A program made the translations under genes and the position numbers. Shown piece by piece: positions 1 to 8,270 of a DNA stretch of 64,000 nucleotides (positions are counted from its first letter, which is position 1; each line of letters opens with the position of its first letter). The stretch is from Polycladomyces zharkentensis. Its GTDB lineage: Bacteria > Bacillota > Bacilli > Thermoactinomycetales > JIR-001. The DNA lies in contig NZ_JAFHAP010000017.1 of the NCBI RefSeq assembly GCF_016938855.1, positions 765 to 64,764 on the forward strand, read 5' to 3'. The notes beneath the pieces were generated by a model. That model was not told the DNA's origin. It made no database searches and worked only from the letters and a program-made list of their open reading frames with translations.

Positions 1-355
1 CTCTGGATTTGGAAAACTTAACCCACCCCAGTTTAGGAAGCTTTACCTTGTTTCCATCTACTTCGATCGATGGCTTTCCGTTTTTGGGATAGTTACATTG
101 ACTGGTGCAGGACTGAACAGGATTCTTTTTACTCTTGAAGCGTGGTCGATCATTCTGTTATTTGAAAAAGCGTTTGAATGCATCAACCAGATGTTTTAAG
201 GAATTTTGTAGTGAAGTTGAATCTACTTCTTTCAACCATTCCAGTTCTTTTTTAAGTTGTGTCAATCAGCTTCATTCCATTTAGCAAGAAAGTGATTAAA
301 AACAAAGCGACTACAACCAAATGTTTGATTGATGAGATCTTCTTGAGCGTATGAT
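1..355 (-). pseudogene. TnpB (IS605/IS1341 type) N-terminal relic
   Basis: Reading the minus strand from about 355 down to 1 gives a TnpB N-terminal region: the FGCSRFVFNHFLAKW stretch, then LKKELEWLKEVDSTSLQ and, further on, PRFKSKKNPVQS and a KLPKLGWVKF-like segment. These belong to TnpB, the RNA-guided nuclease encoded by IS200/IS605-family elements. An in-frame TGA after the first segment and a TAA later interrupt it, and the extreme N-terminus is missing. The rest would lie left of the window. I read it as a dead copy; its start appears to have been deleted together with the start of the divergent ribbon-helix-helix gene at 360. Confidence 0.7.
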
Positions 356-359
356 ATTC

Positions 360-527
360 GTGTCCCAGTTATTACTGCGTGAAATTGAAAAGTACCGAGA
401 ACGCAAAGGAATAGCCAATCGAACAACAGCAATGTTGGAACTTGTTCGAAAAGGACTGGAAGTGTCGGACGCGAGAGGGGGCTATCCCTCTCGCGTCCGA
501 CGCACCGATTCATCTCACCGCTTATAG
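360..527 (+). pseudogene. ribbon-helix-helix protein, 3' relic beside TnpB
   Basis: The open frame encodes LLREIEKYRERKGI followed by a helix ending in VRKGLEVSDARGG. It resembles the C-terminal helices of the small ribbon-helix-helix protein at 5588-5767, which ends in KLSDLREG. No start codon or beta-strand region remains. It runs away from the tnpB relic and its 3' end runs into the element hairpin at 464-501, the same arrangement as in the second element. Confidence 0.45.
464..501. repeat. perfect hairpin at IS605-type element end
   Basis: A perfect 16-bp inverted repeat (464-479 against 486-501) with a 6-nt loop, starting GTCGGACGCGAG. A related hairpin lies at 5570-5609 in the second TnpB element. 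It could serve both as the subterminal structure recognised by the transposase and as a terminator for the RHH gene. Confidence 0.6.
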
Positions 528-672
528 AAGCGGGAGTCTTCTCGGTGCATGATGATAAACCCAGCGGAAAAGCGCTGGGTTTGTATATTTGTGAGATGAT
601 GGTTTTCACACGGTTTTTCGAATACCAAAATCGACATTTTCTACCTCTGGATGCCTTTAAGCATGAGGGTGG

Positions 673-1452
673 TCAAGGAATGGAAAGCCATGCCCGATCG
701 TTTCGCCATTCTACTTGAACAGGAGTTTCAAAAAAAGCCGACAGGGTAGAGCTGTTTAACACATGCTGCGACCTTCCTTTTGTAAATACACGGCCACGGC
801 GGATCAATAATGTATGGGTAAAAACGGGAGCGATCTCTTCAATATGATGGGTCACAAACAGCATGTGGGGTGCGTCCGGTTTTGCAGCCAATTGACTGAT
901 ACTGGTCAACAGTGCTTCTCTTGAAAGAAAATCAAGTCCGCTGCACGGTTCGTCCAGAATGAGCAGTTTGGGGGAGGCCATCAACGCACGGGCGATGAGC
1001 AGTTTCTGTTTTTCGCCTTGTGAACAACTTTGGTACGAACGATCGACCAAATGGCCGCACCCCAATTGTTCCATCAGCTGTGTGGCCCGAACATAATCTT
1101 CTTCGCTTGGTTTTTCGTACAAACCGATCGAAGCATACTTTCCGCTGACCACAATGTCTTGGGCACGGTCGTTCCCGTATATTCTTTCCTGCAAAGAAGA
1201 ACTGACCCACCCAATCGATTTGCGCAGTTCCCTTAAATCTACTTCTCCAAACTTGTGACCCAGCACGCAAACACTCCCTTTTGTGGGCCATATGTATCCG
1301 TTGATGATATTGAGTAACGTCGTTTTTCCGGAACCGTTCAGGCCCAGTATCGCCCAGTGTTCTCCCTCGCGAACCTGCCAATTGATTTGATGAAGGATGG
1401 TTTGATTCTCTCTCTTCCAGGAAACATCGGTCATTTCAATGACAGGCGTCAA
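673..1452 (-). CDS. ylmA: ABC transporter ATP-binding protein, YlmA-like
   Basis: About 259 residues forming a single ABC ATPase domain. Visible are the Walker A motif GLNGSGKTTLL, the Q-loop region (IGWVSSSLQ), the signature CSQGEKQKLLIARAL, the Walker B LLILDEP and the switch histidine in FVTHHIEE. The stretch EGEHWAILGLNGSGKTTLLNIINGY is characteristic of Bacillus YlmA, a cytoplasmic ATPase with no membrane partner next to it. I chose a TTG start at 1452, preceded by AAGGAGAG, because the frame further upstream runs through the mobile-element end at 1480-1531. Partner and substrate are unknown. Confidence 0.85.
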   Translation of the reverse strand: MTPVIEMTDVSWKRENQTILHQINWQVREGEHWAILGLNGSGKTTLLNIINGYIWPTKGSVCVLGHKFGEVDLRELRKSIGWVSSSLQERIYGNDRAQDIVVSGKYASIGLYEKPSEEDYVRATQLMEQLGCGHLVDRSYQSCSQGEKQKLLIARALMASPKLLILDEPCSGLDFLSREALLTSISQLAAKPDAPHMLFVTHHIEEIAPVFTHTLLIRRGRVFTKGRSQHVLNSSTLSAFFETPVQVEWRNDRAWLSIP

Positions 1453-1477
1453 TGTTTTTCTCTCCTTTTTATCAAGA

Positions 1478-1752
1478 GTGAGCGGGAAAACCCAACCCTT
1501 TAGGGTTGGAATGAAAGCGAGCGTTGGACGACGATTTGTCATTCTCGCAAATCAGACAGAATGTGGGTGCAATCGAACCGAGGAGTGGGAAAATACTGAA
1601 AACGATTGCACGAGCAAAAACGCGTGAAACGAAAAATCACCTGAACGAAACCATCGTGGATAGATTGGGCTGTCACGTCGGATGAAGCGAGTATCCCACG
1701 GTGACCAAGGGAGTACCTCTCGTGCTTCAGCCGTGTGGGGCAAGTCACGAAT
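1478..1752. mobile_element. 275-bp non-autonomous IS605-type element (MITE/PATE-like)
   Basis: The left part (1480-1531, CGGGAAAACCCAACCC...) matches the left end of the TnpB element at 5530-5575. The right part (about 1643-1748) matches the conserved structured right end found at 6205-6318 and 26905-26999, sharing GATGAAGCGAG, GTGCTTCAGCCGTG and a final CAAGTCAC. No transposase or TnpB frame lies between. It sits just upstream of ylmA and may have displaced its promoter. Confidence 0.6.
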
Positions 1753-2009
1753 AGCGGGAGCAGAATCCTGATTTTAGATCAGTATAACCAGGGTTTGTCT
1801 GGCAGATCAACCATTCAACCAAATCTCCATAAAGAAGAATGGAATGAAAGGATGCCAAGTCGTTGCTTCAAGCAGTTGTTCGGTAGTTGAATCAAGAGAA
1901 GTGATCCACTGTTCCTCCCATGTGGAAGGGATCTTTTTTCGCTTATTTCTGATAAAATGGAATTGAATGTGTTTTCATGACAGACGGTTGAGGGATGGGG
2001 GGAAGAAGG

Positions 2010-3173
2010 ATGCCTTTTTACCGTCGCATGGGAGAGATTCCGCACAAACGGCATGTGCAGTTCCGCAAGGATGACGGTGGGTTGTACCGTGAAGAGGTGA
2101 TGGGAACCAAAGGATTTTCGGGGATTCAATCCATCTTGTATCATCACCATCCGCCCACACAGATCAGCGATGCGCGTTTGCTTCGCGATTGGACGGTTAA
2201 GGTGGAAGAAGAAGGGGCCAACCGGCACCGCCATTTTCTCACCCGAAAGCTTTCTCCCGGTGGCGATCCGATCGACGGGAGGCAATACTTGCTGGTCAAT
2301 GAGGATGTGGCCATCGGTATTTGTATGCCGACAGAGACGATGGAATATTTTTTCCGGAACGGCGACGGAGATGAATTGTGGTTTGTCCATGAGGGAGAAG
2401 GGCGTGTGGAGACAGTGTTCGGCACTCTGTCCTACCGCCCCGGCGACTACATCGTCGTCCCGGTCGGCACGACATACCGGCTCGTAACGTCCAGTGAACG
2501 GACGCGTTTTTTGGTGATCGAGTCCACGGGTGAAATCACGATTCCCAAACGATACCGCAACGAGTACGGTCAATTGATGGAACACAGTCCGTATTGCGAA
2601 CGGGACATTCGTGGTCCGGAGCGGCTGGAAACCCATGTGGAGGAAGGCGAATTTGAGGTGCGCGTCAAGGCGCGCAACCAACTCCATGCCTATCGCTGTG
2701 ATTTCCATCCGTTTGATGTGGTGGGATGGGACGGTTATCTGTATCCGTACGCATTCAGCATTCACGATTTCGAGCCGATCACCGGATCAATTCACCAGCC
2801 CCCTCCGGTGCATCAGACGTTTGCCGGACCCAACTTTGTGGTATGTTCGTTTGTGCCGCGCCTGTTCGATTACCATCCGGAGGCGATCCCCGTTCCGTAT
2901 TATCACAGCAATGTACACAGCGATGAAGTGCTATACTATGTGGAAGGCAATTTCATGAGCCGCCGCGGGATCGAGTCCGGTTCGGTCACGTTGCATCCCA
3001 GCGGCATTCCCCACGGCCCGCATCCCGGAGCGATTGAAAACAGCCTGGGTAAGGATCGGACCGAGGAGCTGGCCGTGATGGTGGATACGTTCCGGCCCCT
3101 CCGTGTGGCCTGTTCGGCGTTGGCGGTGGAAGACCCCGGCTATCTGAAGAGCTGGTTGCCCGCGAAGTCGTAG
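2010..3173 (+). CDS. hmgA: homogentisate 1,2-dioxygenase family protein
   Basis: About 387 residues, the usual length for bacterial homogentisate dioxygenases, which use Fe(II) to open homogentisate to maleylacetoacetate in tyrosine and phenylalanine catabolism. The cupin-type core is visible: HSNVHSDEVLYYVEG supplies a His and Glu pair, and GIPHGPHPG carries the later His. An N-terminal half with GDYIVVPVGTTY is also cupin-like. Start ATG 2010 is preceded by GGGGGGAAGAAGG; an ATG at 1995 has no better site. The flavin reductase lies downstream, but no 4-hydroxyphenylpyruvate dioxygenase or fumarylacetoacetase is in the window, so the substrate remains inferred from family. Confidence 0.8.
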   Translation: MPFYRRMGEIPHKRHVQFRKDDGGLYREEVMGTKGFSGIQSILYHHHPPTQISDARLLRDWTVKVEEEGANRHRHFLTRKLSPGGDPIDGRQYLLVNEDVAIGICMPTETMEYFFRNGDGDELWFVHEGEGRVETVFGTLSYRPGDYIVVPVGTTYRLVTSSERTRFLVIESTGEITIPKRYRNEYGQLMEHSPYCERDIRGPERLETHVEEGEFEVRVKARNQLHAYRCDFHPFDVVGWDGYLYPYAFSIHDFEPITGSIHQPPPVHQTFAGPNFVVCSFVPRLFDYHPEAIPVPYYHSNVHSDEVLYYVEGNFMSRRGIESGSVTLHPSGIPHGPHPGAIENSLGKDRTEELAVMVDTFRPLRVACSALAVEDPGYLKSWLPAKS

Positions 3174-3283
3174 GGGGTTCGTTATGATGGCGTGTCTGAT
3201 CCATCGTCAGGCCGTAACGCTTTCTCGGGCAGTCGCAGGCTTACGACTTCTGAGTGAAAGACAGAAAGTATGGGAACCCGTCA

Positions 3284-3320
3284 CGGGCAACTTCCTCCAG
3301 ATGCAAGCTTGCTTTGCCCG
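3284..3320. repeat. intergenic hairpin repeat, copy 1
   Basis: CGGGCAA (3284-3290) pairs with TTGCCCG (3314-3320). The hairpin and its surroundings (GGGCAACTTCCTC ... CTTTGCCCGCGTC) recur at 45990-46025. Function unknown; it fills the 254-bp gap between hmgA and the flavin reductase. Confidence 0.5.
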
Positions 3321-3427
3321 CGTCTGCGTTTCCAGCTCGGGGCAGATGGAGTAGCCGGGTAAGAGAAACAGACAATATGGATCGATCAAATGGGTGGATC
3401 AGACGCACAAGACGAAGGAGTGATCTC

Positions 3428-4075
3428 ATGCAAATTGATCCCCAACAACAGTCGCGACACGAAAACTATAAACTGTTGATCGGCAGTGTATTGCCGCGTC
3501 CGATCGCCTTTGTCACCTCCCGAAGTGGCGACGGGGTGGTCAATGCGGCTCCGTTCAGCTTTTTCACCGTGGTTTCGACCCAACCGCCGATGGTGAGCAT
3601 TTCGGTTGGACGCAAACCGGGTAATGTACAAAAGGACACGACGCGCAACATTGCCGAAACGAAGGAATTCGTCGTACACGTAGTAGACGGGGAGAACGTG
3701 GAGCGGGTGAACCAAACCGCTGTCGATTTCCCGCCGGACAAGAGTGAGGCGGAAGAGGTCGGATTCGATCTGGTGCCCAGCGTCAAGATCCAAACGCCGA
3801 GAATTGCACAGGCCAAAGTGCAGATGGAATGTGTGCTGGATCGGATTCTGCCGATGGGTGGAACACCGGATGCCCCCAACACCGATCTCATTATTGGCCA
3901 GGTCGTCATGTTCCATGTGCGCGATGACTTGTTGGAAGAGGGGCGGATCGACACCCGTCTGCTCGATCCGATCGGGCGGCTGGCGGGAACGTCCTACAGC
4001 ACGATTGGTCGCACTTTTTCTTTGCCGCGTCTGTCGTACGAAGAGTGGCAACAGCGGAAACGGGAACAGGAGTAG
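3428..4075 (+). CDS. flavin reductase-like FMN-binding protein
   Basis: About 215 residues of the flavin reductase-like split-barrel fold: N-terminal GSVLPRPIAFVTSRSGDGVVNAAPF, then VSTQPPMVSISVG and KDTTRNI, which form the FMN site in this family. Members reduce or carry flavin for monooxygenases or act as flavoproteins of unknown substrate. Start ATG 3428 follows GAAGGAGTG. It is co-oriented with the dioxygenase 254 bp upstream, so a role in the same aromatic pathway is plausible but not shown. Confidence 0.8.
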   Translation: MQIDPQQQSRHENYKLLIGSVLPRPIAFVTSRSGDGVVNAAPFSFFTVVSTQPPMVSISVGRKPGNVQKDTTRNIAETKEFVVHVVDGENVERVNQTAVDFPPDKSEAEEVGFDLVPSVKIQTPRIAQAKVQMECVLDRILPMGGTPDAPNTDLIIGQVVMFHVRDDLLEEGRIDTRLLDPIGRLAGTSYSTIGRTFSLPRLSYEEWQQRKREQE

Positions 4076-4079
4076 TGTG

Positions 4080-4575
4080 TGATCCGAGAATGTGCTCAGC
4101 AACCGGCGCAACCATTTTCGGGCGATGGCAGCCTGGTTCAGAATCAGCCGGATGTATTCCGGAGCGTCGAAGGGATGGTCCACGTACAGTTCCCCCATCT
4201 GCATGTCCTAGATCATTTCCCATTTTCCGGCAACCTGTATCGCCTATCGCTGGATTGTTCCGGGAACATGATGTCCGTTCGCCAATCGTACCTGAGCCAT
4301 ACGGCGCAACCCGTTTCCTGGCAGGGCAACTTGAGGACCTTCAGGGTTCCTGGTGGTCGAAGTGTCAATGGGAGAAGCCGGTGGGAAATCGTCTCCAAGG
4401 CGACGAGCTGGTGATGGTATCGATTGATGGTATACGCGTGATTGTCCTGGGTGATATCGATGAATCGCTCCTCTTTGAAAATGGTGATGGGAAAATCGTG
4501 GGCATCGGCGTAACGGAGAATGAATGCAGGGATGTCCGTGATGCGCTGAACCAGTTCAATACACCACCCGGAAGC
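4080..4575 (-). pseudogene. degraded minus-strand coding relic, family unknown
   Basis: The minus strand from 4575 to about 4215 reads IELVQRITDIPAFILRY, then a segment with TIFKEERFIDITQDNHAY and RYHHQLVALETISHRLLP, ending at a stop. The neighbouring frame continues with HPFDAPEYIRLILNQAA down to about 4090. The protein-like composition split by a frameshift suggests a dead gene of about 170 codons. I do not recognise the family. Confidence 0.3.
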
Positions 4576-4762
4576 TCAACATTCCAGCAACTGCCGGAGA
4601 TGCAGAGAAAAAGCGGGAATCCGAAATAGCGGAGGTAGGAACCTTCGCTTTTTCGTGTTCCCGCTTCCTTCCCACGGTTCGAAGTTGTCGGCCCCCCCCT
4701 GAGGGCGCAAACCGAGTGAGCAACACCCTCTTATACGCTCATCTACTTCTTTACTGCGCAGA

Positions 4763-4933
4763 TCACTCGTTTTTATTATCCTCAAAATGGTCATTGGGAT
4801 GGATGATGGTTTCACAGGCAGGGCATTGGAGAAAGCTTTGAAGGTACTTTTTTTTGTCGACTTGAAATACATTACCACATTGACAGGCTATGGTTACAAT
4901 TTCATTGAATGGCTTTTCCAATACTTTTCCCAC
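4763..4933 (-). CDS. small zinc-ribbon-like protein
   Basis: A 56-residue protein starting at GTG 4933. It carries a CQCG and a CPAC pair about 16 residues apart, a likely single zinc site. It begins only 9 bp after the stop of the small gene at 4943-5107, so the two probably form an operon. It could be a nucleic-acid-binding or chaperone-like accessory protein; no family is recognised. An in-frame stop just upstream limits where it can start. Confidence 0.55.
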   Translation of the reverse strand: MGKVLEKPFNEIVTIACQCGNVFQVDKKKYLQSFLQCPACETIIHPNDHFEDNKNE

Positions 4934-4942
4934 CTTGTTTCT

Positions 4943-5107
4943 TTAATTCTGTGTTTCTTTTGAGGGGGAAGAATAAGATAATCGCTTGATGAAATTGACA
5001 ATACCATTTTTCGTCGGTTGATCCAGGAATTTCTCATATAAATGATGATCCGAGCTATTATGCCGTTCTTCTTTATGGTCTGAATAGTTTATTTGTTGAT
5101 CTTCCAT
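4943..5107 (-). CDS. small hydrophilic protein, unknown
   Basis: A 54-residue charged protein (MEDQQINYSDHKEERH...) with an ATG start at 5107 preceded by AAGGGGGG. It has a potential -10 (TATAAT) 48 bp upstream on the same strand and is followed by the zinc-ribbon-like gene after 9 bp. No known domain. The ribosome binding site and spacing argue that it is translated. Confidence 0.45.
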   Translation of the reverse strand: MEDQQINYSDHKEERHNSSDHHLYEKFLDQPTKNGIVNFIKRLSYSSPSKETQN

Positions 5108-5154
5108 TGATGTATGCCCCCCTTGAGGTCATATAAACATCTGACGCTAGCTCA

Positions 5155-5160
5155 ATTATA
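5155..5160 (-). promoter_or_regulatory. candidate -10 box for the small-protein operon
   Basis: TATAAT on the minus strand, 48 bp before the ATG at 5107. No good -35 hexamer is seen at 17 bp spacing. Confidence 0.3.
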
Positions 5161-5523
5161 CACGAAAATACTTTTTCCTTGTCTCGGTTTTGAACATTCT
5201 GTTAAACCGATTAAATACATATGAAAGAGTTTACTTTAGATATGGCAGGGAAAGGGGATCACAACAGAGCGAAATGGGCAGCGGCCTTGCACCAAACGTT
5301 CTGCATAGGGAAGATTGTTTTCATGTAGTGATGCTTGGCAGTCTTTTTTCTGTTAGTGATTCATCATGCTGGCCACTATCCGGGATATTCAATCATTTCT
5401 GACCCGCATTGTTCGCGGGCCGGATTTGGTTATAAAATGGAATCAATCCGTATTGTTCGTGGACAAAGTTACAAATATGACAAAATGTTATGTTAACTAC
5501 GACGCGGGTCATATGTTATAAAG
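5161..5523. other. stretch without recognised gene
   Basis: Both strands were read. Open frames here lack ribosome binding sites and protein-like composition. An AT-rich segment around 5450-5510 precedes the IS605-type left end. Confidence 0.4.
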
Positions 5524-5609
5524 AGCGAGCGGGAAAACCCAGCCCTTTAGGGTTGGGATGAAAGCGAGCGTCGGACGCGGGAGGGCTTCAGCCCTCTCGC
5601 AAGTCCGAC
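5524..5609. repeat. left end of TnpB element with two hairpins
   Basis: GCGGGAAAACCCAGCCC with a CCC-TTTA-GGG hairpin (about 5537-5559) matches 1480-1531. The hairpin at 5570-5609 (GTCGGAC against GTCCGAC with an inner GGAGGGC/GCCCTC stem) overlaps the end of the RHH gene and may also terminate it. Confidence 0.6.
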
Positions 5610-5767
5610 AATTTCCCGTATTTCTCAAGGACCATTTTCATTCCTTCCTCGATCAAGCGCCCATACTTCATATCCTTTTCTACTGCCAGCAACTTGATCT
5701 GCTTTAATAAATCAGCATCAACGGTTGTGTGTAATTCAGCACGACCTTCTTTGATTCTTGCCATCAT
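5588..5767 (-). CDS. small ribbon-helix-helix protein divergent from tnpB
   Basis: A 59-residue protein. After MMARIKEGR comes a beta strand (AELHTTVDADLL), then two helices (KQIKLLAVEKDMKYGRLIEEGMKMVLEKY), the layout of Arc/CopG-type DNA-binding proteins. AGAGGTGA precedes tandem ATG codons at 5767 and 5764. It is transcribed away from the tnpB relic across a 90-bp gap holding two TGTCG-type palindromes, which suggests autoregulation. The element at 1-530 has the same divergent layout, so this protein is probably a standard passenger of the element. Confidence 0.65.
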   Translation of the reverse strand: MMARIKEGRAELHTTVDADLLKQIKLLAVEKDMKYGRLIEEGMKMVLEKYGKLSDLREG

Positions 5768-5792
5768 TCATCACCTCTTTCTCATCATATCA

Positions 5793-5840
5793 TGTCGTTG
5801 ACGACCTAATCAAAAATGATATGATGTCGTTAAGCGACAT
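5793..5840. promoter_or_regulatory. paired palindromes between RHH gene and tnpB
   Basis: TGTCGTTGACGAC (5793-5805) and ATGTCGTTAAGCGACAT (5824-5840) lie in the short divergent intergenic region. They look like operator sites for the RHH protein. Binding is inferred. Confidence 0.4.
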
Positions 5841-5857
5841 TAAAGGAGGTGATCATA

Positions 5858-6188
5858 ATGATGAGAACCTACAAATTCAAGCTGGAACCAACAAAAGAGC
5901 AAATCGAGAAGATCGAATGGACACTGGGCATGTGTCGCTGGTTATACAACTCCATGCTTGAACAACGAAAGTTCGCCTACAGAATGGGCCGGTAAGCAAG
6001 TGATGGAAGTGGATCCTCGCCACACGTCACAAGTTTGCTCCAAGTGCGGTCGGATCGTAAAGAAGGCCTTAAAAGAACGTACCCATTGTTGCTCATGCGG
6101 ATATGTGGCAGACAGAGATGTCAATGCCGCAAGAAATATCCTGCATCGAGCGATGGGAACCGTTCTTGAACCGAAATACGTACAATGA
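5858..6188 (+). pseudogene. internally deleted TnpB (N-terminus joined to zinc ribbon)
   Basis: ATG 5858 after AAAGGAGGTG opens MMRTYKFKLEPTKEQIEKIE, the TnpB N-terminus, and the frame stops after about 44 codons. In another frame the C-terminal end follows at once: KQVMEVDPRHTSQVCSKCGR, then CCSCGYVADRDVNAARNI, i.e. the zinc ribbon and last RuvC motif. Roughly the middle 250 to 300 residues of a normal TnpB are missing, so it cannot be an active nuclease. The structured right end follows immediately. Confidence 0.8.
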
Positions 6189-6195
6189 GAATGAA

Positions 6196-6318
6196 ACCTT
6201 TTCCAGGCTTGGACGAAGCCATCGTGGATGGATGTGGGTTGCCACGCCAGATGAAGCGAGAAGCCCACAGCGACCAAAGGGAGTGCCTTAAGTGCTTCAG
6301 CCGTGGGGAGCAAGTCAC
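6196..6318 (+). ncRNA. omega RNA-like right end of TnpB element
   Basis: After the tnpB stop lies a structured segment (GTGGATGGATGTGGGTTGCC ... GTGCTTCAGCCGTGGGG ... CAAGTCAC). In IS605-family elements this region encodes the guide RNA scaffold of TnpB, with the guide lying just past the element end. The same sequence occurs at 1643-1748 and 26905-26999. The fosmidomycin-resistance-type gene starts 23 bp beyond the end. Confidence 0.55.
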
Positions 6319-6340
6319 TTAACGAATAGGGGATCGATGT

Positions 6341-7579
6341 ATGCAACTTACATCAACAGGAAGAGTAAATGAGAACCCAACCTTATATCATATCCTTTTT
6401 TTGATTGGCCTCGTCCATTTGTTCAATGACTCCATACAATCAGTCATTCCCGCGATCTTTCCCATCTTGAAAGATTCTATGCACCTGACCTACACGCAGA
6501 TTGGCTGGATCGGTTTTTCGATCAACTTTACCGCCTCACTTTTACAGCCGGTGTTTGGCTGGTATACGGACAAACGTCCCTTTCCTTACATGTTGCCGCT
6601 CGGTATGGCTTCCACCTGCTTGGGAATGTTGTGTCTGGCTTTTGCTCCCAGCTACTCGTTTGTTTTGTTGGCCGTTGTGCTGGTGGGAATCGGTTCTGCC
6701 GTTTTTCATCCCGAATCTTCACGAGTTTCCTATCTGGCCGCCGGAAATCGGAGAGGGTTGGCCCAATCCATTTTTCAGGTTGGGGGGAACACGGGACAAG
6801 CGCTTGCTCCCTTGATGACTTACCTGATTTTTATCCCGCTCGGGCAGAAAGGAGCCATCTGGTTTACGCTGGTGGCGGGCATCGCCCTCGTCATCCAATT
6901 ATTCATCGCCAGATGGTATCAGGGTTATCTTCTTTCCCACCCGCGCCCTGCCAAAAAAGAAAAAACGTTATCGGTTCAGGACAGAAGGAAGAAAAAGAGG
7001 CTTCTTTTCGCCATGGTTCTGCTCATCTTTCTCATCTTCGTCCGGTCATGGTACATCGCCGGAATCGGCACATACTATCAGTTTTATCTGATGGAACGGT
7101 ACAAACTCTCTTTGGAGCATGCCCAACTTTACATTTTTCTCTTTTTGGTGGCCGGAGCAGTTGGAACCTTCTTCGGCGGACCGCTGGCAGACCGATTCGG
7201 CATGAAAAGAATCATCTATTTTTCCATGCTCGGATCTGCTCCGCTCGCCCTGCTCCTGCCTTATGTGAGTGCAACATGGGCTTATGCGATTTTATTATTG
7301 AACGGCTTTATCCTGTTATCCAGCTTTTCCGTCACAGTGGTATACGCACAGCAGCTGTTTCCGGGAAAAATAGGAACCGTGTCCGGCCTAACCGTTGGAT
7401 TTGCCTTCGGCATGGGAGCCGTCGGTTCGGTAGGGTTGGGTAAAATGATCGACGTCATGGGTCTCTCGCACGTGATGCAGTGGATCGGCTTTCTCCCGCT
7501 CCTTGGTGTGCTCACTTATTTTCTTCCCTCTGACCAAAAAGTGAAAGAATGGAATCTTGATGCAAAGAAACCGGCCTAA
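6341..7579 (+). CDS. fsr: MFS transporter, fosmidomycin resistance protein family
   Basis: A 412-residue major facilitator with 12 predicted membrane segments. Characteristic Fsr stretches are visible: HLFNDSIQSVIPAIFPIL, LLQPVFGWYTDKRP, VGIGSAVFHPESSRV, AQSIFQVGGNTGQ and PGKIGTVSGLTVGFAFGMG. Fsr of E. coli exports fosmidomycin and related compounds. Start ATG 6341 follows AGGGGAT. It stands alone directly behind the TnpB element's right end, so its transcription may be affected by that insertion. Confidence 0.88.
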   Translation: MQLTSTGRVNENPTLYHILFLIGLVHLFNDSIQSVIPAIFPILKDSMHLTYTQIGWIGFSINFTASLLQPVFGWYTDKRPFPYMLPLGMASTCLGMLCLAFAPSYSFVLLAVVLVGIGSAVFHPESSRVSYLAAGNRRGLAQSIFQVGGNTGQALAPLMTYLIFIPLGQKGAIWFTLVAGIALVIQLFIARWYQGYLLSHPRPAKKEKTLSVQDRRKKKRLLFAMVLLIFLIFVRSWYIAGIGTYYQFYLMERYKLSLEHAQLYIFLFLVAGAVGTFFGGPLADRFGMKRIIYFSMLGSAPLALLLPYVSATWAYAILLLNGFILLSSFSVTVVYAQQLFPGKIGTVSGLTVGFAFGMGAVGSVGLGKMIDVMGLSHVMQWIGFLPLLGVLTYFLPSDQKVKEWNLDAKKPA

Positions 7580-7737
7580 TTTATAAGAACGGCCCCCCAC
7601 ATTGCGGCAGTTCATACGGCGTTGAAGAGTAGGGCTAACAGAGGATTTTGCGGAAGTGTTCTGAGAAAAGGAAGAGAAGTTCATATACAAGCAGAAATAT
7701 CAGAGAACGGAGAGTGTCACGTGAGGGACAAAGATCC

Positions 7738-7770
7738 GTGAAAAGACCCGGTTAATCCGGGTCTTTTCAC
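7738..7770. terminator. perfect hairpin downstream of fsr
   Basis: GTGAAAAGACCCGG and its exact complement are separated by a 5-nt loop; the arm ends in CTTTTCAC and works in either direction. Confidence 0.65.
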
Positions 7771-7853
7771 GGTTGGATTTGGGAAGTCAAACAAGTAATA
7801 TGACATACAATATTACAGGCGTTTGATCTATACTATTTTGGAAGGTGTTTTTG

Positions 7854-8270
7854 TTGAGACAAAATGGAAAGTGGCATCCTGTAGCGGCTGAGTTGTACCG
7901 TAGCCTTTACAGCGAACAGATGGTTTGTTCCATGAGCACGCAGTTGTTTCATATTCCTGAAACCAGAGATTTAAAAGGAAATGCGGAAATGCATACCCAT
8001 CTTGTTCCGGCGTCCTACCATCGTATTACGGCAACCGGATCCGCACAAAGGTTGCTGAACGGAGAGCGTGAACCATCCATATTGAAAACCCTGATCACCT
8101 GCATTCAAAAAGCCAAACAGAGAGATCGCAACGTTCGTACCGGATTGAATGTGATGAGGAATGCCGCCACTGCTTCTTACAAACCGTTTATTGAAAACAT
8201 CATACGTTGGCAGGATGATGCTGAATTACATTTACAAAACGCGGAACAATTCGTGATGCGAATTACATGA
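7854..8270 (+). CDS. hypothetical protein
   Basis: About 138 residues, starting at TTG 7854 (or 7851), 8 bp after GGAAGG. The protein is soluble and basic, with a helical C-terminal half (LNVMRNAATASYKPFIENIIRWQDDAELHLQNAEQFV). No signal peptide or membrane segment. Family unknown. It stands alone between two hairpin-rich gaps. Confidence 0.45.
   Translation: MRQNGKWHPVAAELYRSLYSEQMVCSMSTQLFHIPETRDLKGNAEMHTHLVPASYHRITATGSAQRLLNGEREPSILKTLITCIQKAKQRDRNVRTGLNVMRNAATASYKPFIENIIRWQDDAELHLQNAEQFVMRIT

Noticed and set aside
1815-2765. 316-codon minus-strand frame opposite the dioxygenase gene
   Set aside because: Antisense shadow of the dioxygenase, without ribosome binding site or domain.
4045-4629. 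194-codon plus-strand frame after the flavin reductase gene
   Set aside because: Low-complexity Arg/Gly/Ser-rich product with no ribosome binding site; the minus strand here is more protein-like.
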